The position numbers were made by a program, and so were the translations under genes. A DNA stretch of 64,000 nt, from NCBI GenBank assembly GCA_019009955.1, contig CM032228.1, forward strand, positions 131,799,001 to 131,863,000, written 5' to 3'. A model generated the notes under the pieces. The model did not search any database and was not told where the DNA came from. It saw only the letters and a program-made list of their open reading frames with translations. Positions 58,946-64,000 of this stretch are shown here, in pieces. Each line of letters starts with the position of its first letter. Position 1 is the first letter of the stretch. Source of the DNA: Riptortus pedestris. Its lineage: Eukaryota > Arthropoda > Insecta > Hemiptera > Alydidae.

Positions 58946-60287
58946 AACATAAACACATCATATAGTCATAAACATCTTATTTAGATATTTTGAGCTGGTA
59001 AAAATGACTGATACTATCATAAAAATTGTCATTATAAAGTATGGATTTAGTCGTGGACATTTTTTCCCTGAACGTTATTTTAAATACTTGAGACTTATAA
59101 GCCCGTTTGGCAGATTCAAATGGTCGGATAGTAGCTGTGTCTACATTCAGAACGCTTAATGAATAGTATTTTTTTAGTTGGATGTTTTACGTTCTTCTGG
59201 GCAGAAGATCAATACCTCCATTTACAGCGGTAAATGGTTGGGGAAGATTGCTCTTTAAGGCTTGATTGTTGGAAAGCCATCTGGTTTGCGTCATTCTGAG
59301 CAAAGAAATCTTCTCAGTATTCAACTGTGGATACTGGTTCCCTCCTGACTTCATTTATTTCACCGCAATTACTTTATTTTATCCTTCTATATAGAGTCTG
59401 ATATGGATTATCATTGTATTCTAAAGGTTTTATCAACGCTAAAAGGTTTTCCGCGTCTCGATTTCATTGGTTTGACCCGAAAAATAAGTAGTCCAATGTA
59501 GAAAGCACACGGAAATATTAATTGGTCGAAACAGATGTAAAGCTACTGAAAAATAATTTTTAAATAACAATAATAATACAAGCAATAAGAAATAAATAAA
59601 TTCATTTGACGACCGGAAGTAAATGAAAAGTTCTAAATTCATAGATTTAAACAACCTTGTAGGACTGAATAATTCTAAATGCAATTTTTTATTCACATTT
59701 TATCGATAATAATACTATAAACCCCCTATCTTAAATCGAATTCTCATGTAAACGGGTAATTGAGCCACACATTTGGCTTTTTTTTGCGATTGCGTATCAA
59801 GCGGGCAGATAAACAGACATATAGACAAGATTCTCAATGATGCCATTATTCTTCAGTCTGATTTAAGAAAAAAAATCTCCTCTTTGGCTCCATCTTAAAT
59901 AAGTGATTCTAAATATACATAATTTTCAGGTAGCAACAAAATCCTTCAAGTAGATCAATGAACGCATATTTCGCAACAATATTGGAGAATATGTGTTTCA
60001 TCATATTAGTAAGCCTCTCCAGTGAAAATTAAATTCTCGTATCATCTTTGTTATACCTTGAAAAACATAAAACATAAAAATATAAAACCCCATTGATATG
60101 TGAAAGGTGTGGGACAAAAGATAAGGTCTGTTAAATTTAATGAAATATATTAAAAGAAATAACATATCAAAAAGGTCTATGCCAAAATGAGTTAATCACG
60201 TCGCGCTTCAGACTCCAATTGTCACTGTATATATAACGCACTAAGTCAGAACGTGGTAACGCAACCCGAATGCCGTAAAGAGACTCC
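58946..60287. other. Unassigned intronic stretch
   Basis: AT-rich; no gene or repeat recognised. Confidence 0.4.
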
Positions 60288-60291
60288 TTAA

Positions 60292-60866
60292 CCCTTTCCA
60301 CTCCAATGCCGAGTGTCACTCGACACTGATTTTGTTCCACTAGCTCCACTGTCGAGTGATACTCGACATGGTGTAATACCTCTTTTTGCGGAAAATTTTA
60401 AAACAGGAGGGATTTTTGTTACTGAAATGTTTGAGTCACGAATAATGAATGAAACATATTCTAGAATCGTAAGATACTATAATTCAATTAAATTTTATCG
60501 ATGCTACATAATAAAACTAGTTGTTATCGCACCGTTATCTGTTCGCGTCGTAAACAACTTATCTCTGTGCATCATCGTGTTTGTTTTCATGCAAAGACCT
60601 GTAATGTCATTTATGGTGTGAATTATCCTGGCGGATAAGACTGTGACTGAATCAATTCGCTGTGGGGTACGGACACGGATTGATGGTGCAACAAGTAACG
60701 CGTTTTGAAAGTAGTGATCGGTCGATTATAATTGCATATAAGTATAATAACCCTCCATACTGTCGTTTTTTTTACAAAATACACAAAAAACACTAAAAGT
60801 AAAAAAATGTAATTTTAGCGTGGAGCTGGTGGAATAAAAACAAAAACAGCCTTGGAGTGGAAAGGG
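60292..60866. mobile_element. piggyBac-type MITE, 575 bp
   Basis: Perfect 15-bp terminal inverted repeats CCCTTTCCACTCCAA / TTGGAGTGGAAAGGG, flanked on both sides by TTAA (60288-60291 and 60867-60870), the target duplication typical of piggyBac. Subterminal palindromes around GTGTCACTCGACAC (60310-60324) and GTCGAGTGATACTCGAC (60352-60369). The 102-codon frame inside (60313-60621) shows no transposase motif, so the element is non-autonomous. Confidence 0.9.
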
Positions 60867-60962
60867 TTAACCTCGCTACTATACAGAAAAATTCTCTGTA
60901 GCAACGAGATACTCGCGAACCCATGATAACTCAATGCTTACTGTCATGGTTATTAATCACGT

Positions 60963-61145
60963 GTGGGGCTCAAACTAGCCATGTGAGTTAAAGCGTTGAC
61001 CTTAATCTCACATGGTAAACCTAGTGTGACGGAATTCATTAAATAAAATCCTTAGTCCCACCTTGGCCAGAAAAGGGTGGTAACCTGTAGATAACGCGTC
61101 CTAATTAGCCTGAGTTGCAAAAAGTGGACGTTAATAAATAATTTT
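60963..61145 (+). mobile_element. tRNA-derived SINE with box-B deletion
   Basis: Head GTGGGGCTCAAACTAGCCATG, CTCACATGGTAAACCTAGTG, then a deletion removing the box-B region, and the normal body to AAAAAGTGGACGTTAATAAATA. Confidence 0.8.
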
Positions 61146-62097
61146 ATATTTATCACGTTCGCGAGTACCTCGCCACTACAGATACATTCCAGACCGTCGT
61201 TTTTAAGTAAAATGTAAAGTGGTTTCTCATGGAAATGTGATGAATGAGTTAAGTTTAGCACTAAATAATTATTTCATTTTCGTCAAATAAAACCACTTTT
61301 CAACTCACAACAACTTTACAGTCTTTCACTTTTAAGGAAGAATAAGTGGCAATTGATCTAAATCCTGTTACCTTTCAATGGCGGAGTGGCATAAAAATGG
61401 TCACCGTCTAAATAAAAGTAGAGTATATTACCTAAAACACTAAATATCTATTCACCAAATTACAGTGATTTTACTATTTTTCTCATGAAGCTTAATGGCC
61501 ATTCGTCTAAACGAATATTGATTTATTTTATTCATGCTCGTTCGTAGGGTCAAATAAATATCATTTTCTGCTAAAGTAAAAAGATGTTTTAATCTTCTAT
61601 CTTTAGTAGAAAAATGTTGTAATGGGTGACTAACAGAAAATATACCTAAAGGTTAATAAGGGATGGGGTTGAGACATTGACTGAGAAAAAGAAGAGAGTG
61701 AATGAGAAAGGAGGAGGTTAAGAACACAGAAAAATAATAAATTATAGAACTAAGTACACGAGGTCGCCTCAGAATTGTGTTTACATTGTAAAAGTAATAA
61801 AAGTTCCATCTAGAATGGTGACGGAGACATGCTTTAATAATAGAGTCTACTGTCCATTCCAGCAGTGTTCTGGCTCCTTTGGCTAAATGAGGACATGAGA
61901 AAGTGTTTACTGCTTTGGATTAATATTCCTTAGTAATGTCACTCAACAGTAATGGAGGAAAGGGATGAATCAAGATTCATGCTCCGCTTTAATCAAATAT
62001 TGAGGTTTTTAAAAACCTCCTGGTACCTTTTTATTGCACTCAATAAAGGTGCATTGATTAATTTCGACTCAAGGGTTTTCACAATGTAGAAATACGT
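61146..62097. other. Unassigned intronic stretch
   Basis: AT-rich with a purine-rich part (61680-61740); no gene recognised. Confidence 0.4.
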
Positions 62098-63030
62098 GGG
62101 TGAATCAAATATAAACGACTTTTTTTTTTTTAAATTTATTTTAATTTTAAACGCAAAAAATAATATAGCTTATTTTTCTACATAATCCCCTGACTTGGAA
62201 ACACATTTTTCCCAGAGGATATGTAGCTTTCCAATTCCTTCCATGTAGAAAGATGCAGGTCGTGTCTGCAGCCAATTGCGCAATAGGCTTCAACCTCACC
62301 ATCACTGTCGAATCTTTGGCCTCCTAAAGCTTCCTTGAGAGGGCCAAACACATGAAAGTCACAGGGTGACAGGTCTGGACTGTAAGGAGGGTGTTCCAGT
62401 GTCTCCCACCCCAGTTGCTCCAATTTTTCCCTAGTCATGGCTGCTGTATGGGGGCGAGCATTGTCATGGAGAAGAACCACTTCTCTGATCGGTACGTCTT
62501 GTCTTTTGCGGCTATATGCAAGTCGGACGTCACTGAAAATGTCGCAGTAGTAGGCTGCATTAATTATCCTGCGCTCATGCAAAAAATTGAGGTACAGCAA
62601 ACCACGCTGGTCAAAAAAAACGGTAGCCAAAACCTTGTTTGCTGACAATCGTGACTTGGCTTTCACTGGTCCAGGTTCTCCTTGTTTTCTCCACTCCATA
62701 CTCGCTTGTTTAGACTCTGGGGTGTAGTGGTGCACCCAAGTTCTGACTCGCGAAAGTGTCTTTTCCCCGAACTGTGCAGTCAATCTCCTCAAGATTTCGG
62801 CCGGTTTTACGCCTTCTGCGGCGAGATACTTAATTACGACACGTTGCGCAGTCGACGGGGGTACCTCTTCCTCCGACATCGTCACGGTGGACAACGAGAC
62901 GATCGAGGTGGCGAGATCACGTGCTTCCCCTACTCCTGACTAACCTACCCAACAACAAAAAAGGCGGGAACGTTCTCCCACCACTACTGTGCCCGAAAGA
63001 CGAAAAGTCTCGTTTATATTTGATTCACCC
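62098..63030 (-). mobile_element. mariner transposon, internally deleted
   Basis: Inverted ends GGGTGAATCAAATATAAACG at 62098 and its reverse complement ending at 63030, followed by TA, the mariner target dinucleotide. The left side has an extra CGT between the nearest TA and the repeat. At 933 bp it is shorter than the usual ~1.3 kb. Confidence 0.9.
62178..62894 (-). pseudogene. mariner transposase (DD34D), in-frame deletion, 238 aa
   Basis: The open frame is uninterrupted. Residues 12-50 form the first helix-turn-helix (STAQRVVIKYLAAEGVKPAEILRRL). The sequence then jumps from RTW directly to the VHHYTPESKQASMEW block that normally opens the catalytic domain, so about 100 residues with the second DNA-binding helix-turn-helix and linker are missing (mariner transposases are usually about 345 aa). 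The catalytic domain appears complete: D95 in VFFDQRG, D144 in LLHDNARPH and D179 in YSPDLSPCD, with exactly 34 residues between the last two, the mariner signature. Such a protein could not bind its ends normally, so I treat it as a non-functional deletion derivative. The lack of stops suggests it is young. The start could be Met1 or Met6. Confidence 0.85.
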
Positions 63031-63033
63031 TAG

Positions 63034-63245
63034 TAGTTAGTCACGCAGCTGCTTCGTATACTATACAGATATCCCACGTGCAGAAGTTGTACTCTGATGT
63101 CAACTATTTTTGATTTTATGAATTCCTGCTCCCTTTTCCTGTCCCAATTTCTGCCATTAAAGAACTTTATCTTAGATCTTAGTTATATGAAACGTTTCAA
63201 TGTCCAATATGGTAACGATCAAGCAAAAATAACGGCCCGTTGGGA
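63034..63245 (-). mobile_element. Family A copy, decayed, next to mariner
   Basis: Reversed 3' end (TAGTCACGCAGCTGCTTCGTATA, GATATCCCACGTGCAG) then the centre (CCCAATTTCTGCCATTAAAGAAC, GGTAACGATCAAGCAAAAAT). The 5' half is missing; the right mariner end lies only a few bases away. Confidence 0.65.
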
Positions 63246-63472
63246 GAGGGGGCAGGTTAAGAGGGATAAAATTTCTAAGCATGTCAGTACAATATCCAGC
63301 TCATATTAAAAATGAATGTTTTTTTTCTAAAATTGTATTTTTGTCTCCTTTTAATTCTATCAATAGCACACTCCTTCCGTCGTAATATTGGATGTAAAAA
63401 TGTCGAATGAAATATGAAACCAGAAAGCGCTGTGATTTTAAGGATAAATTTTATCAGGGATAATAATCTTTT

Positions 63473-63597
63473 TAGATGGATTTCCCTTGAGGGAAATTAG
63501 CTATTGAGGTTGTACTCATGACGCGAATTTTGAAAAATTTCCTCAAATGCTTATCGATCCTACACTGCAGATCACGGAAATGAGGTCCATTCAATTA
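63473..63597 (+). mobile_element. Family A 5' fragment
   Basis: GATTTCCCTTGAGGGAAATTAGC through GAGGTCCATTCAATT; ends at the microsatellite site. Confidence 0.8.
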
Positions 63598-63760
63598 AAC
63601 GCAGCAAATATTTAAACCGGCAAATATCTTATGGTGTTCGCAATTAGATGCCTCTGCAAAGCAGCACAAAATCAACTCTTGCTTTCTACTTAACTCCATC
63701 CTTTGTCTCCACTATCAGATTTTACAGGTCTGTTTTCTAGTCCCATAAGCCTCATTATTG
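63598..63760. other. Unassigned intronic stretch
   Basis: Short gap between family A fragments; nothing recognised. Confidence 0.4.
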
Positions 63761-63784
63761 TTTTTAGCAGATTTCCCTTGGGGG
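63761..63784 (+). mobile_element. Family A 5' end scrap
   Basis: TTTTTAGCAGATTTCCCTTG then GGGG, cut where the LTR-like sequence begins. Confidence 0.65.
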
Positions 63785-64000
63785 GAAACGTTATTAAACG
63801 TTTTTAATAAGAGTTCTTGTGGATTGCAAAATTAAATACTCGCAAGTTTCACAGTTTTTATCACTGCACAATTTATTTCACAATGCACAATACAATTGGT
63901 AATTATTCTTAATTACTACTCACAGTATACACTGATAGCGTCACAATTCTTCAGATTACACAGTTCAACAATTCACTCACGGTCACTGAAATTCACAACA
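63785..64000 (-). mobile_element. LTR-like block, second copy, cut by window edge
   Basis: AAACGTTTTTAATAAGAGTTCTT onward matches 39047-39260 almost base for base with a few indels. The promoter part would lie beyond the window. The orientation is the same as the first copy. Confidence 0.65.

Overview
The window looks like one end of a very large arthropod gene. The only host coding sequence I can support is one large internal exon on the + strand (about 268-1399). It has a consensus splice acceptor and a GTAAGT donor. It encodes a Gln/Pro-rich, disordered segment ending in A-K-x-x-W-x-x-A-[FY]-N-x-[IV]-x-x-Q-L, a pattern I recognise from the region just before the C1 domain of Munc13/UNC-13 synaptic-vesicle priming proteins. 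I found no further exon, so the remaining ~62.6 kb reads as a single AT-rich intron (or intron plus intergenic DNA). Intron style, insect-type mobile elements and a TATA/TCAGTT promoter suggest an arthropod, probably an insect with a large genome. The species cannot be named from the sequence.

The intron is mostly layered mobile elements. (1) Family A has about 30 copies, from 30 bp scraps to ~560-800 bp. Its ends carry the inverted repeat AGCAGATTTCCC / GGGAAATCTGCT, there is a 3' hairpin (ACGCAG-CCC-CTGCGT) before a T-rich end, and a microsatellite sits at a fixed internal site. I read it as a non-autonomous Helentron (HINE/DINE-1-like). (2) Family B has canonical Helitron ends: 5' TC followed by (TA)n, and a 3' hairpin CCCGGGCGAAGCCGGG about 8-9 nt before CTAG^T. 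It carries variable numbers of a ~300 bp module and forms a tandem array at 41616-44359. (3) A tRNA-derived SINE has eight copies or fragments. (4) There are decayed LINEs: an I-superfamily-like RT/RNase H LINE at 26455-28620 with a second 3' end at 23452-23988, an RT fragment at 32380-33200, and a LINE 3' end at 50230-50720. (5) DNA transposons: a mariner with an in-frame internal deletion (62098-63030) and a 575 bp piggyBac-type MITE with TTAA target duplication (60292-60866). (6) An LTR-like block with a minus-strand promoter lies at 39018-39624, with a partial second copy at the right edge.

Layout: 1-1.4 kb intron end and exon; 1.58-4.2 kb family A cluster; 4.2-7.2 kb mostly unique; 7.2-8.9 kb inverted Helitron complex; 9-18 kb mostly featureless with family A scraps; 18-23 kb SINEs and a head-to-head family A pair; 23.4-28.8 kb LINEs flanking a ~510 bp poly-C tract; 28.8-34.6 kb mixed, with a LINE fragment inside a family A copy; 34.6-50.2 kb Helitron/family A mosaic; 50.2-60 kb LINE end, long CT tract and foldbacks; 60-64 kb piggyBac MITE, SINE, mariner and the LTR fragment.

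I see no operon-like or defence-like gene system here. The points of interest are mobile-element architecture, several strong hairpins and the poly-C tract. Coordinates of decayed elements are approximate and were read by eye.
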